Shown here piece after piece: positions 44,987-58,600 of a stretch of DNA of 64,000 nt; position 1 is the stretch's first letter; the number at the start of each line of letters is the position of its first letter. Made by a program: the position numbers and the translations under genes. This DNA comes from Hemerocallis citrina. Taxonomy: Eukaryota; Streptophyta; Magnoliopsida; Asparagales; Asphodelaceae. The notes under the pieces were generated by a model. It was not told where the DNA came from. It ran no database searches and saw only the letters and a program-made list of their open reading frames with translations. Location of the stretch: assembly GCA_017893485.1 (NCBI GenBank), contig JACEHZ010000594.1, positions 705,501-769,500 of the forward strand, given 5' to 3'.

Positions 44987-45452
44987 TTTGGTCCGCTATG
45001 ATATGCATTTTACCAAATCTTCTCTCAAATATAGCAAACAGTCTACTGTACCGATTTTGATAAAAATGTCAAAATAGCAAACCACTGCAGCGCATCAATT
45101 GCTAAAAAATGGATAAAATGGAAAACCACCGTGGATGCCCTTAGAGCTCCTAAAAGGCCATGTAGGCCCTTCAAAAATTGAGGCAATGTAGGTGAGACAT
45201 CCAGGCTACCTGGAGTTGGAGATACTCCAGTCTTGTTGGGATGTTACCAACTCGGGTTTTGAGGTCAAAACAGCCTTATTCAGATTAGCTGCTAGTTGGC
45301 GACATAAGAAAGTTCGGATATCTAAAAGACCAAATCAACGATGCCAAACGAACCTTGCTAGTATACAAACTTTGTGACCTTCAAACCAAACTTAAATCGG
45401 GTTTGGGGTGGAAATGAGAAATGATAGAAAATTACACAAATATCCTTTAATA
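44987..45452. other. Intergenic, nothing recognised
   Basis: No coding motif or repeat was recognised. Confidence 0.35.
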
Positions 45453-45604
<152 letters not shown>

Positions 45605-45800
45605 GATATTCGTATCTTTCAAAATTTTTTGTATTATCCGAATTTTTTTGGATTTAGATATCCAAATCTTTATCTGTATCCGCTAGTATAAAGATTTTTT
45701 TGGATTTGGATATCCAAATCTGTATCCGTATCCGCTTGTATAAAGATTTTTTATATATGTATTCGCTTTAAATTCAGATACGAATCGAATCAGATATATC
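45605..45800. repeat. TATCCGTATCCG-type degenerate repeat
   Basis: Repeated GGATTTGGATATCCAAATCTGT and GTATCCGTATCCGCT(A/T)GTATAAAG units (about 70-bp spacing, two clear copies). The pattern resembles subterminal repeats of a DNA transposon; unassigned. Confidence 0.5.
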
Positions 45801-45871
45801 TTTAGCAAAAGTGAAAACCATTGAAGAGATGCAATGCTTTTTCTCTCAACCACAACCACATCCAACTGTGG

Positions 45872-46740
45872 ATTTTTTTTATATGCCATTTTTCGAAACT
45901 ATTTGTAGAAAGAGGACGGTTGCCAAAATATTTGCGCTCGTGGACTCAACTATACCCGTCATTCCCAACGGCGAGTTTAGTTGTGTCATGTTCGCCATTG
46001 GAAATGGTGAGTGTGGTTTTTTTTATATAAAATTTTTAGAAACTCGTTGTTCCCAACGGCGAGTTTAGTTCAAAATTTTCAATGAAGACTCGTCGTTCCC
46101 AACGATGAGAACATTTACACTAGACTCGCTGTTGGAAAATACGAGTTTAGTACTTTTTTTTAGGGGGGGAGGGGGGGGGGGGACTCGCTCTTCCCAACTG
46201 CGAGGACATTTATACTAGACTCGCGGTTGGGAACGACGAGTTTACTTCACTTTTTTTTTTTTTTTCTTAAGACTCGCCGTTCCCAACGGCAAGGACATTT
46301 ATACTAGACTCGCCGTTAAGAACGACGAGTTTAGTTCAAAAAAATAATTTACATAGTTTTTTCCCGAAAATTCACTAAGTCCAGCAGAGTGTTTCACTCT
46401 CTGTGAAATTTTCTACATCCTCGCCGTTCCCAACATCGAGTTCGATATAAATGTCCTCACCGTTGGGAGCGGCGAGTCTTTATTGAAAATTTTGAACTAA
46501 ACTCGCTATTCCCAGCAGCGAGTCTAGTGTTAATATCCTCGTCATTGGGAACGACGAGTCTTCATTGAAAATTTTGAACTGAAATTGCCATTGGAAATGG
46601 CCGTTTCCCAACAGCGAGCATGAAACAACTAAATCACCATTGAAAATGACGAGTTTAGTTGTTGAGTCCATAAGTGCAAATACTTGGCAACTATCCTTTT
46701 TATGCAAATAGTTTCGATAAATGGGAGATTAAAAAAAACG
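45872..46740. mobile_element. Hairpin-array Mutator-like element (GTTCCCAACGGCGAG type)
   Basis: 869 bp flanked by CCAACTGTGG (45862-45871) and CCAATTGTGG (46741-46750), a 10-bp duplication with one change. The termini align inverted over about 120 bp (CCATTTTTCGAAACTATTTG / CCATTTATCGAAACTATTTG; GTTGCCAA..ATTTGC; GGACTCAAC). The interior has at least ten words of ACTCGCCGTTCCCAACGGCG or its complement, spaced 30-60 bp and separated by AGTTTAGTTCAAAATTTTC and GACATTTATACTAG. No coding frame. Confidence 0.8.
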
Positions 46741-47142
46741 CCAATTGTGGGAATAGTCTCAATTTAAGAAAAATGGATTTTGAATAATCTTGGGAGAAGA
46801 GAGGGTTAAAATTGGAAAATCTCTTCCTCCTCTTCCACCACCGGCCAGCACTCCTACTCCGCCGCCATCTCCATCCCCTCCATTTCAAATCCACCCCCGG
46901 CCCCCACAACCATTCATCCCTTTTCTATCACTGTAAAACCTCCTCACTTTAGATCTTAGAAAACTAACTTTCTTGAATTAGTAGATCTAACCTTCCAAAA
47001 TCCAAATCCATGGCTTCGAGAACACCAACATCGATCAACATATAGAGAAAGAAGTTTGCTGGAAGAGAGTGATGAAAGATGAAGGTGCTGTTTTTTCAGA
47101 TATAACCCAATATTAATCAAAGTTAACCTCGAAACTCAAATC

Positions 47143-47949
47143 TATTTTAATTTTTTTGCCGTCATAGGCCACATTTTGAAAATATTTGCGATTATGGGCA
47201 AGTTTCAAAACTATTAGCGCTCGTGGGATAACTTGTGTCACGTCAGCACCGGCCGCTATTCTTATTAACGATCTATTAATTTTAAATGTCGTTAATGGGA
47301 TTAGCGGCCTATGTTTTAAATTTTATTGAATTTTTTGTTTGCTGTAGCTATTCCCACTAGTGACCTTAGTATATATGAGGTCGCTGATGAGATTAGCGTC
47401 ATCGAATGAATGTATTGAGACACTTATTAGCGATTCCTAAAGTGCTTTCCCAAAAATTTTAAAACCGAGACCGCTATTGGGAATAATGACCTCAGTAGGA
47501 AACACATCCTCCTTGTTCTTTGTAAAATTTGCAAAAATAATAATACAATTAAGGCCTCTATTCGGAATAACGACCTTAGTACAATAATGTCTCTATTCCG
47601 AATAGCGACCTTTAGTTTTAAAAATAAATTGATTGTCATTTTTCAGTCAGCAAAAGTTATCTAGATTATGCTAAGTGTTAGAATACAATTTATTAAAGGT
47701 CGCTAGTCCCATTAGCGACCTCATATATACATATATACTAAGGTCGCTAATGGGAATAGCGACGACAAACAAAAAATTCAAAAAAAAATAAAACATAGGT
47801 CGCTATTCCCATTAGCGACTTCAAAAATGAAGAGACCGCTATTAAGAATAGCGGTCGCTGCTGACGTGGCACAAATGGTCCCAAAGCGCTAATAGTTGGA
47901 AAACTGGCCCATAAAGGCAAATATTTTCAAAAATGGCTTGTGTTGGCAA
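47143..47949. mobile_element. Hairpin-array Mutator-like element (GGTCGCTA type)
   Basis: 807 bp flanked by identical AAACTCAAATC (47132-47142, 47950-47960), an 11-bp duplication. Inverted termini of about 100 bp share TTTTGAAAATATTTGC, ATGGGC, AACTATTAGCGCT and GTCACGTCAGC. The interior alternates GGTCGCTATTCCCATTAGCG and its complement, about ten words. No coding frame. Confidence 0.82.
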
Positions 47950-47965
47950 AAACTCAAATCCTTTT

Positions 47966-48084
47966 TTGGGTAATGCTGCACCTACTACCAAATCTACTAC
48001 CTCTCCCTTTACTACCTTCGCTGGCACAGCGAAGGTAGTAAAGGGAGAGGTAGTAGATTTGGTAGTAGGTGCAGCATTACCCAA
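47966..48084. repeat. Perfect 58-bp inverted repeat with 3-nt loop
   Basis: Arms 47966-48023 and 48027-48084 are perfectly complementary (TTGGGTAATGCTGCACC...GCAGCATTACCCAA) around loop GCA. It lies about 230 bp upstream of the DnaJ-like start codon. Confidence 0.97.
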
Positions 48085-48315
48085 TCTTTTTTAGGTGGAG
48101 CAGTTCCCACCATTGGATGCAGTAATCCAACGGATATGATGAAAACTATTACACCTCTGCAAATAGTTTAGGATCTGGATTCCCCCCGAAGGCCGAGACC
48201 AAGGGCTTGTTCTTCTCCAAAACCCCAAACCCAAAACCCAATTCCAAGTGATTTCTTCTTCTCTGTCCTTCTTTTGGTTCGAAGAAGTGATAATAAATAG
48301 ATAACCTAATAAGTG

Positions 48316-51300
48316 ATGAGTAGCGCAATCAAATCCGCTGTCTTCTTCACGGGTGTTGCCCCTAGCGGTGCATCTCACACCAGCTTCAGATCCGTCCGTT
48401 TTTTCCATTCCACACCCGCTCTCGAGAGGAACCGGAGGATCCGCTCCAATCCTGTAAGTTCTACTAATTTTCCTCTTGAATTTATTCCTTTTCCCTAAAT
48501 ATTTTAATCAATTTTGTTTTACTCCTTCCGAAATAGTTTGTGCTTTGGTTATACTTTGCAAATTGGTATGTCTGCAATGTAACAATAAGCAAATTCTATA
48601 TCAAATGAAATTCTTAATCAAATTACTTAAGCTTCACCTCCATATTTTAGCTCTAGAGTTTGTGCGAGTGTGGTTGGGATATCCATGTTTTGTCTATGGC
48701 TAGTGTATTTCATAGACATTCATGTTTTGCGTTTTTATTTTCTTTGTTTTCCTTCACTGAGACACATTGGGCCTTACTGAGAACATTAAAAGCTCCGTGC
48801 TTAATAACTTTAATGTACCTTTGTATGTCTAAAATTGGGTAGGTCTAAAAACGAAAAAAACAGGGCCGGTCCTGACAATTTGGAGGCCCGGGGCAAACAC
48901 AAAGTTATGAGACCCTTGTTTTTAGTAACTGAAATACAATAATATATAAATAATTTACATGTCCAAAATTATCACAGAAATATAGTTATATATAAATACT
49001 TAAATTATATTAAAGCTTTAAAATAGTTCCAAAGCTTCAAAAAATTATCATACCAACATTATATTAATTGGCCACAAATATGTCTACCAGTTCCAACACT
49101 TTAACTATGTAGAGAACTATGTAGACTACTAACTATAAATTGTCTAGAAAACAATTCTTCTTCAGATAATATTTCACTAATCTTTAAACAACCAAGAAGA
49201 CAGAAAAGTATCATGTTTGTTGTAGGATATCCAGATTTTAAAAATTAAAATAGTGGCATATAAAAAAAAGGTAAAAATCAAGTTTTGGAAAGAAATTGTG
49301 TATTTTTCATTATCAATTGATTCAATCAGTCAAATAGAAGACTATATATATACAAGTTTACAAGAGCAATAGTCATCAATTAAGATTGTTCCATGATTCT
49401 CCTGGAACTCTAACAAATATAAGAATCTGCAATAGTAAGAGGCAGCAAAGTTAGAATTGTGTAACATATGCACAGAATGAAACATGGCCAAACAAGGATG
49501 AATTTACATGAATGTTTAACTCTTGATAAAATTCTGGCCCTCTAGGTACCTTAGTGTACCAAAGTGCTGAAAATGAAAGTAAATGGTCCAGATACGCTAT
49601 AAACTGTTAATAAAACTTATTTAAAAAGTCAAATAATTAATTCTCAATAATTAGAGAAGGTTCCTTGCCGCCGACATGAATCTCTCTCTCTTAGCCAGCA
49701 GTACTAGGCTGACACAAGGTTACCAAGAACATTAACAAACATGTGAACAAGGAACATTACTTGTTCTGAAGCATGGTACATTAGGTTTCTTTAAACAACC
49801 AAGAAGACAGAAAAGTATCATGTTTGTTGTAGGATATCCAGATTTTAAAAATTAAAATAGTGGCATATAAAAAAAAGGTAAAAATCAAGTTTTGGAAAGA
49901 AATTGTGTATTTTTCATTATCAATTGATTCAATCAGTCAAATAGAAGACTATATATATACAAGTTTACAAGAGCAATAGTCATCAATTAAGATCCTAAAT
50001 CAAAGGAAAGAAAATAAAGATCTTAACTAATTCCCGTATTCAAAGGGATTACAAGTCATCTAAATACAAGAAAAGAATATATCTCAGTTACTAAGATTAA
50101 GCTAATCAAATCTTAACAAAAGGAATCACAAGATTCAATTGTCAAATAATTATATAATACAAATTAAAATAGAAGACAGAAAAGAAGGTTAGTAAGCACC
50201 ATAGTACCACACTACACTTCCAACTTCAAGCTAAGATCCTACCACAATGCACGAACTGTTAAGCCAAATAGCCAATGACTCCTCAGTCCTCATACTGTTC
50301 AAGATGGATGAGTATGAGTCATATATGAAAGTTAGATTTGAAATGTTTTTTTTGAAAAGAAAGTTGAAAATAAACAATTAACTCAAGAATCAAGAACCAT
50401 AATTACCAAATATCAATTACCAAGATACAACCTATCAACCCAATTACCGTTGAATTTAGAGACTTGGACAGTTGAGACTCTTGGAGTCTCTTTGCATTCT
50501 ATTTTTTAAACTTAAACCAATTTTTTTTGGTTTGAAAAATCATAGATAACGGGCTCCAAAATTTGGGGGCCTAGGGTGGTCGCCCTTTGGGCCCTGCCTC
50601 AGGGCCGGCCCTGGTTTAAACGCTTTGTTTAAACAGAAAATAGGTAGAACGTTTCGTTTAGGGCCTTAACGGACGTTAAAAACATTTCCATTCATTTTGT
50701 CACCAAAACGTGCAAAAAATGGGGCTTACACGGGTTAAAAAAGACTGAAACGTGTCTAAACAGGTAAAAAAGGGCCGAAACGGGTCACGGGTTAAAACAA
50801 GCTGTTTTTTAATGTCTTGTTTGGGTTCTAGATTCAAAATTTGTAATGTCTTTTTGAATTGAGGCTATCCAAAATTGAGCAAGGAAAAAACTTGTTCAAG
50901 CATCAACATGGTAAAATGTCACCAAGAGGTAAACTTTGCATGTTTCCTTAACTTTTTTTGATAAACTTATGAACTATCGATTATATTTTAGTTTTGCATA
51001 TGATATGTCATTGTCACATAATGAAATCATTAATATTTGTCATTCTAAATGTATTTTCTTTTATTTTTGGATTTTGATTTTGATTTTTCTTATTTAAAAT
51101 ATTTTTTATAGTACAAAATTGAAAACCGTTTTTCCTTTAAACCCCGTTTAAACGGAAAAGAACCCGATGGTGCTCGGCCGTTTTGATCCCGTTTCCGTTG
51201 TTTGGAACTTTGGAAATTGACAGTAAGAATTAGATGAGAAGTTAAATTCATGCAGTGCATGCACAATATATATTTGGCATTTTAGAAATACATTTCATTG

Positions 51301-52553
51301 GGGATCTGGCATACTGCCAACCTGCAGTTTGAATTGATGAGGAGCAAGCCCATAGTAACATTTTCAATTGAATCATATCAATGCATAATGAAAAGAACAT
51401 GAAAAGGAAAACTTTATTCATCTATTTATGAACCCTCTGGAAACTTTTCTACAGGTAAGATCAGTCCTCACCTTTAAAATGGAATAACTAATTACTGAGG
51501 CCTACTAAAATAGAGTTAATTCATACCAATTTCTGTATGTCTCTAACCTGTACTCCTTTTACTTAATGTATATGTGGTGTGTGTATATATTACGAGAACA
51601 AGGGGGCTAGTGTGTGATACATAGATTAGATGGTACCGTTTCTGGCATTCATATTTGACACTCAATAAACATGATTAAATTACTGTTTTACATAAATTAG
51701 TTTTTCTAGATGTTGCCTATGATATAGAACATTGTACAATGAGAATAAAGACTTGAATCAAATACAAAAAATGTTCATAGAATATGATGGAAGGATAAGA
51801 GAAAATGCAATATAATAATACTTTTGCATTCATTGGAAAAAGAAAAGGAGATTTTAAAGTACGGGTATGGGCAACGAGTCTAAAACCCGCTTCATTTCAA
51901 TACGTAACCCAAAGAATAAAAGAAGCCGAGATAACAAAATGTCGAGACGTAACTTATCAGCCAGTGTTTCTCTATATCGGTGAAATCTAAAAAAAAACTG
52001 TTTCGAACAATTTCCCCCCTTAAAATATAGGTTCGTATCACAAGGATGCCAAGAAGAGATCTCGACCGAAAGTCCTGGACTGGATAAAGGAGATTTAAAG
52101 ATAGTGGTGAATCATGCATTTTGTAAGGGGTAGAATTTTTTTAGGGTGCCATAGGAGGAAAATGAGTATGTAAGAAAAGGAATCTAGAAGGGCACTCGAA
52201 AACATTTCCTAATGTGTTACTCATTTGGCATGCCTTCCACCACCAAATGTATGACCCACATCGTTCACTGTGATCTACATGTCATAGAAAATATGACAAT
52301 GCAAAGACACGAGGTTTAAACTTGTTTTTCCCATCATCATTTCGTATCGTTTGTTCTAATGCTGAAAAACCATTCATTTTGCAAGAACTTTATGAATGAC
52401 AAAATATGTTCAAACGTATTGATTTTGCATCATGTTTTATAACATGTAAATCATATTGAACGGTGTGGATCATGCATTTGGGGGGTGGAACACATGCTAA
52501 ATGAGTAACACTATGAAATTTCCTAGAGCGCCACTCTAAGATCCTTATTCTCT

Positions 52554-52588
<35 letters not shown>

Positions 52589-52943
52589 AGAGTCCCCTTC
52601 GGTTGCACACTACTTTTGGTGAGCACTCCGTGAGCACTCCCGAACTAGAGATCCTATGAAAAATCCGAACCGCTCATATTGTTCTATATGCCTTAGATAG
52701 CCTAACAATAAAAAATCAAGTAATTTGAAGTTCATTTGCCCATCCATCATGCTGTTAGAATTTTCAGCCATACAATTTTGTGATGATGTAAATCATGGGT
52801 AAATGAACTTCAAATTACTTGATTTTTTATTGTTAGGCTATCTAAGGCATATACAACAATATGAGCGGTTCGGATTTTCCATAGGGCCTCTAGTTCGTGA
52901 GTGCTCACGGAGTGCTCACCAAAGTAGTGTGCAATCGAAGATT

Positions 52944-52987
<44 letters not shown>

Positions 52988-54347
52988 ACATTTTTGTATA
53001 TATATATATATAACATTTTTGTAGGCGGTAGGCGAGGCAAAGCGGTCGCCGCACCGCTTACTGCCTAGGCGGTCGACTCCTTTTTTCTTAAAATAAATAT
53101 AGTTAATTTCATATTTAATTCCTAAAATCCAAAAAAAATCAGAAAAAATAAAACAACACTAAGGGGAAAAAATCTTGAAATTTAAAAATAAGTAAAAACT
53201 AGACTACCATTGGAATTTAATAAAATTAATCAAAAATTAAAGATTGTATAAGGTATGAATGAACCTTTTCAATGATTGGACAAGTCAATACATTTTACAA
53301 ATGTTATAAATTGTGGGTCGGGTTTAGTGAGTTAGTTTCACATACCTTCAACAAGATTATTATTATTATTATTATTAATTTTTAAAGACCACGTGTACTA
53401 ATATTGATTGCCTTAAATGCTAGGCAACCTCCTTGACGGCCTATGCGCTTGCCTTAACCGCCTAGGCACCGCCTTGACCAACCTTAATTCACTATCTATC
53501 CTATGGTCAGAGCGGTCTACCCATCGTGGCCGCCTAGGCGGTCAAGGTGGCTGCCCACAAAAACACTGGGGGGATGATCCCCTAAGGCTTTACATCACAC
53601 CCCTTATTTTGAGGCCTCATATGTGAACTCACCCGTATAAACCCCCCATGAAAAATTCAAACCGTTCATCTTGTTCTACATGCCTTAAATAGCTTAAGGG
53701 TGTGAGGCTGCATATGTGAATCTGCCCGTACAAACCCCCCATGATAAATCCAAACCGTTCATCGTGTTCTTCATGCCTTAAATAGCCTTAGGGTGTAAAA
53801 TTAAGTTATTTGAAGTTCGTTTGTTCATATTTTACAATGTGACAAAATTGGGTGGCGAAAAGTTATTTAGTTTTCTAATGAGATGATGGATGGGAAAATT
53901 AATGTTAAATAACTTGATTTTACACGTAAGCTATCTTAGGCATGTAGAACAAGATGAACGGTTCAAATTTTTTATAGAAGGTTCATATCATGGCCTAAAA
54001 AATAAAGGCGAGGTTCTTCTAGTGCAAACCGTGCGTCTATCTATCATATGGATGATCCGAACCGTTCACATTGTTTAACATGTCCAAATTAATCTATGGA
54101 TGAGAAATCAAGTCGTTTGAGATTCGTTTGCCCGTGCGTTGAAGTGTTACAAATTGTATGGACAAATATATCGTTATTTTTTATAATGACATGATGCATA
54201 GGCAAACGAATCTCAAACGACTTGATTTCTCATTCATAGATTAATTTGGCCATGTTAAACAGTCTGAACGGTTCAGATCATCCATAGGAAAGATAGACAC
54301 TGTTTGCACACCGTTTGCACTTTCATTGCGTTTGCAATTTAAGACTC

Positions 54348-54422
<75 letters not shown>

Positions 54423-55563
54423 CTTTCATTGAGCCCAAAACTCACAATAATCTAGGAAATCACTCCTTGATGGGGACATCCTATGAACGATCTGAATTGT
54501 TCCTGTTGTTCTCGTGCCAAAACTAATCTAAGAATGCCAAATGAAGTCATTTGAAAACCATTGCCCTTGCTTCATGTTTGGTATATTAAATAAGTAACTA
54601 CATATATATATTTACAAATATATGATCTTTGAGTGAGCCTATAACTCAATAGGGTTGAAGACCCTACCTTGGTGAGGACGTTCTATTAACAATCTCACTG
54701 ATGTCGTTCTATATGTTTAAACTAATCTAAGAATGTTACAAGAAGTCACTTGAGATACCTTTCCCTCACATCATATTATTACAAAAATAAAGATACTTCA
54801 AACATTCATTTTTTTTTGTTGCATTTTAATGGAAAAAATCAAACAACTTGATCTCACATCCTAAAACTATCGTAGGCATGTATACTAAATGTGAGAATTG
54901 ATTCTAGTCATTATGCATTGCAGGAAAAAGTGAGGCTCCTAAAAAGTGAGCATTGTGAATAGAAAAATATTGCCATTGCACGTGCTAACAATATCTATGT
55001 ATATATGCATATGGTCCATCTTGACTCATATCAACTTAAAATATTGTTTTTGGCTCTTCCTTAACAAAACAATGACTACCTCTGTGTTTGGAAATGATCG
55101 CATGTTTTTGATAAAATGCAAACATTCCTTATCTACTCCATCTTACTTTTATATAAGTTTTATTCCGAGTTTCAGAATTTAGAGAAGAAGAGGAAACAGA
55201 AGGGGAAGGAGTGTTGGGGGTCTTTCTCACCTCTTAGCTTAATATGTAATGTTATATAGAAATGTTATTATTCAGGATCTCGTTGTATAATATAGTTATA
55301 TATTTAACCTTGTAAACTAGTAAAGAAATAAACTACACTGAAAAGGAAAATTCAAGTGAAAATTAGGAGAATATATATATATAAGCAATGCTCCATTGCA
55401 AACCACTAAATCTGTTGTTCCAAACAACGCCTTCGTTTATTTTAAACCTAAGCCGTTGTTCGGCTTAGGTTGTATTCGGAACAACGACTTAGGTTTATAA
55501 CCTAAGCCGGTCTTTTCAACGACGACTTTACTGGTTTGCATACCCGTTTGGAATGGAGCATTG

Positions 55564-55619
<56 letters not shown>

Positions 55620-58600
55620 GGTTAGGGATGGCAACCGGGCCGGGTTGACCCGCGACCCGCTCGCCAAACCCGACCCGTTAGAAGTCGGTTCGGGTCCGGG
55701 TCGAACCCGCGAGTATAAGCAGGTCAACCCGGGTCGTTGAAGAACGGATTTGAACCCGTCGAACCCGGCCTGTGAACCCGGTGAACAGTGCGAAACCCTC
55801 TCGCTAACCCGCGGGTTTCGAACCGTTAGACCCGTACGGGTCAAACGTTCGACCCGCGGATCCAACGGCAGAAACCCGAGTCTAACGGCTGTTATAGCCT
55901 TTTTTTTGTTTTTTGTTTTATTTTTTCCCTATAAATATTCCTTAAACCCAAACTAAAAATTTTACACCTTACTCTCTTGCTTTCTCTACTACTACTACTC
56001 AATTCAATCTCAATTCATTCTAAATTTTGTGAACAAAGAAGCTAGCAACATAGAAACGATCCAACAACAAATTCCGATCGTATCGAATTCAATATTCAAC
56101 TACGTCTTCAAGTCTTCAACTCTTCCAAGGCCCCAACAAAGAAGCTCTCTTTCTATCTATATACGAGTCCGGACTTCTACTTCTACTTCTACTTTTATTT
56201 TCACTCTCATTTTATATACGAGTATCCGCGAAGTACTATATCAAAATTTCACAACCCTCTTATTGTCTTGATATTTTTTTTGTAGTTATAATTTTTTTTA
56301 ATCATATTTGTTTGTTGATTTTTTGATCTTCTCTCTCACAACCCTCTTATTGTTTTCTAGATTTTTTAAAAACTTATCTTGTCTAGATTGTATTTAATTT
56401 TTTCACATACACTACTATATCAACATGTCTTTATCACGAGGTAGCGGCCGTAGCCAAAGTGGACTAGATTTCACCGGCACTTCTCGTAGGCCTCCATTTG
56501 TCCCACAAAATGAGCCCGCCGAAGAGTTCCCTATGATCCAACACATTAGTACACACGATGAGTTTTTAGGAGACGTAGACATAGAAGAAGAACCACAAAC
56601 ATAAGCAACCGAAACAACACAACCGGGTAGTAGTAGGAAAACTAAAAGGGAAACTAGTGATTGACACAATTTTTATGATTATATTCCGGATGAAGAAAAT
56701 CCGAGTGTAGGTATAAATGTTTGTAAAACATATTCGAAGCCATACAAATGGAAGAGAGGTCAGGGGACGGGTACAATAAAACGACACATCCAAAATGTAC
56801 AGAAAGAACTTCTTGTAGACCTACCCGGCCAACAAAAAATTCACCCTAGGACCGGTGTAGTTGATAGCCATTCTTATGATCCCGAACTTGTTCGTCGGGA
56901 AATGGTCCGACTAGTAATCAAGGAAGAGTTATCATTTTCCTATTCCGAGAGTAGGGACTAAGTAACTTTTAATCAAACTGCATTAAATCCCCATTTTAAA
57001 ATAATCCCTAGGAATATTTGCAAATCTGATTGTTTTAAAATGTACAATGAAATGAGAGAAGCTTTGATTGCCATTTTATGGAGTTTAACTTGTAGAATTT
57101 TTTTAACTTCCGATTGTTGGACGGGTTGCAACAATATTCCAATGATGGAATAACTTGTCATTTGATTGACAGTGATTGGATTATTCAAAAAAGGATCATA
57201 TTCCTTGCCGCATTGCCCTATCCCCAGAGTGGTATTGAAATTGCAAATCGTATTTTAGAAATTTGTGATGTTTTTTATATTCGTGATAAAATTATGTGTA
57301 TAAGTTTTCATAATGCATCATTTAATATATTAAAAACCGCATTAAGCCCTCCATTTGACAATATTTTTCATGTTAGATGTGCATGTCATATTTTAAATTT
57401 ATGTGTCAAGATGCATTAAAAATAGCCGAACCATATATAGTTAACATTAGAAATTGTGTATATTTTATTGAAATAAGTGGCACCATATTCCAAGAAAAAA
57501 AAGGGGCTAAACAGCCGTTGCTATCTTTTTTGGCCGTTGGACCCGCGGGTCGAATGGTCGACCCGTCCGGATCGAACGTTTGGCCCGTACGGGTCAAACG
57601 GTTTGAAACCCGCAGGTCGACTCACGGGTTCGTGGGCGGGTTGAGCACTATTCACCGGGTTCGCAGGTCGGGTTCAACGGATTCGAAACCCATTTTAGAC
57701 GACTCGCAGGTCGGCCCGCTTAAGTTCGCAGGTTCGACCCGGATCCGAACCGTAAATTAACGGGCCGGGTCTGGCGAGCATGTCGCGGGTCAGCCCGGCC
57801 CGGTTGCCAACCCTAGTTTCTCTAGATATTGTTCTTTATCCTTAAGAAGTTCGAAAATTCATTCATGATAGAGGAGAATTCTTTGTTGGACTTACTGTGA
57901 GTACAATATACCTGCAGAGATATTATTATTCGAAAAGGGTGCATAAGATGAATTCCAAAATGTCACTGTTGCGGGATATGTCTGACTATGCTGAGCACCT
58001 GTTTCAGGTTAGTGTTCAATTAAAATGTTTTGCCGTTTACGTTTATTTTCGTTTCTTTAGCTTCGTCTATATTTTTCATTTTCTTGTCATTTTTGTCTGT
58101 GTTGTTCATCTTACGGGAGATAGGAAACAAAATCTTTTTCTCCTTACTCCTTGGGATTTCCAATTACTAAATTTGGGTAATTAAATATAGCCATAACCAA
58201 GAGTTATAGTATAAGGATGATGAAACTAATCTCCACTCAGGGAACACAATTCTTATCTCAAGAAGTCTCACACCTTCTAAGAGAACTCACAACTCACTAC
58301 ACACTTACAATAACTCAAAATGAATATTTTTTTTTAATTGTCATTCTATACAAGTTAGATGTCTAAGATTGCAAATTTTGAGAGAAAAAGTCAGGTTGGG
58401 AGCTTGAAATCACTAAACATTTGGCGGTTGAAGATGACCAAATTTTGATAACAAAGGAAAATTGAAAATAGCCTTTAAAGGGTATTTAAATAAAGTCTAG
58501 AATGCAATTAGCCAGTAAAAGGAGGGTCAAAAGGAGTATAAATAGGGAACAACCACTAAGGGAAAAAGAGAACAAAAATGATTGTCAACTTCCTGGTCAA

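Larger units (their letters stand above)
48861..50613. mobile_element. hAT-like element with CAGGGCCGGNCCTG ends
   Basis: Left end CAGGGCCGGTCCTGACAATT..GGAGGCCC and inverted right end CAGGGCCGGCCCTGAGGC..., both followed by a 'GGGGCC..CAAATTT.GG' block. CAGGG termini fit hAT. No clear 8-bp duplication and no intact transposase frame. It lies in intron 1 of the DnaJ-like gene. It contains a 206-bp exact direct repeat. Confidence 0.65.

Noticed and set aside
47842..48084. 80-codon minus frame over the perfect palindrome
   Set aside because: It is read through the inverted repeat and the hairpin-array terminus; no sign of selection.
55615..57823. 8-bp target duplication for the TAGGG-ended hAT
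   Set aside because: TGTTGGGT and GTTTCTCT do not match; no claim is made.
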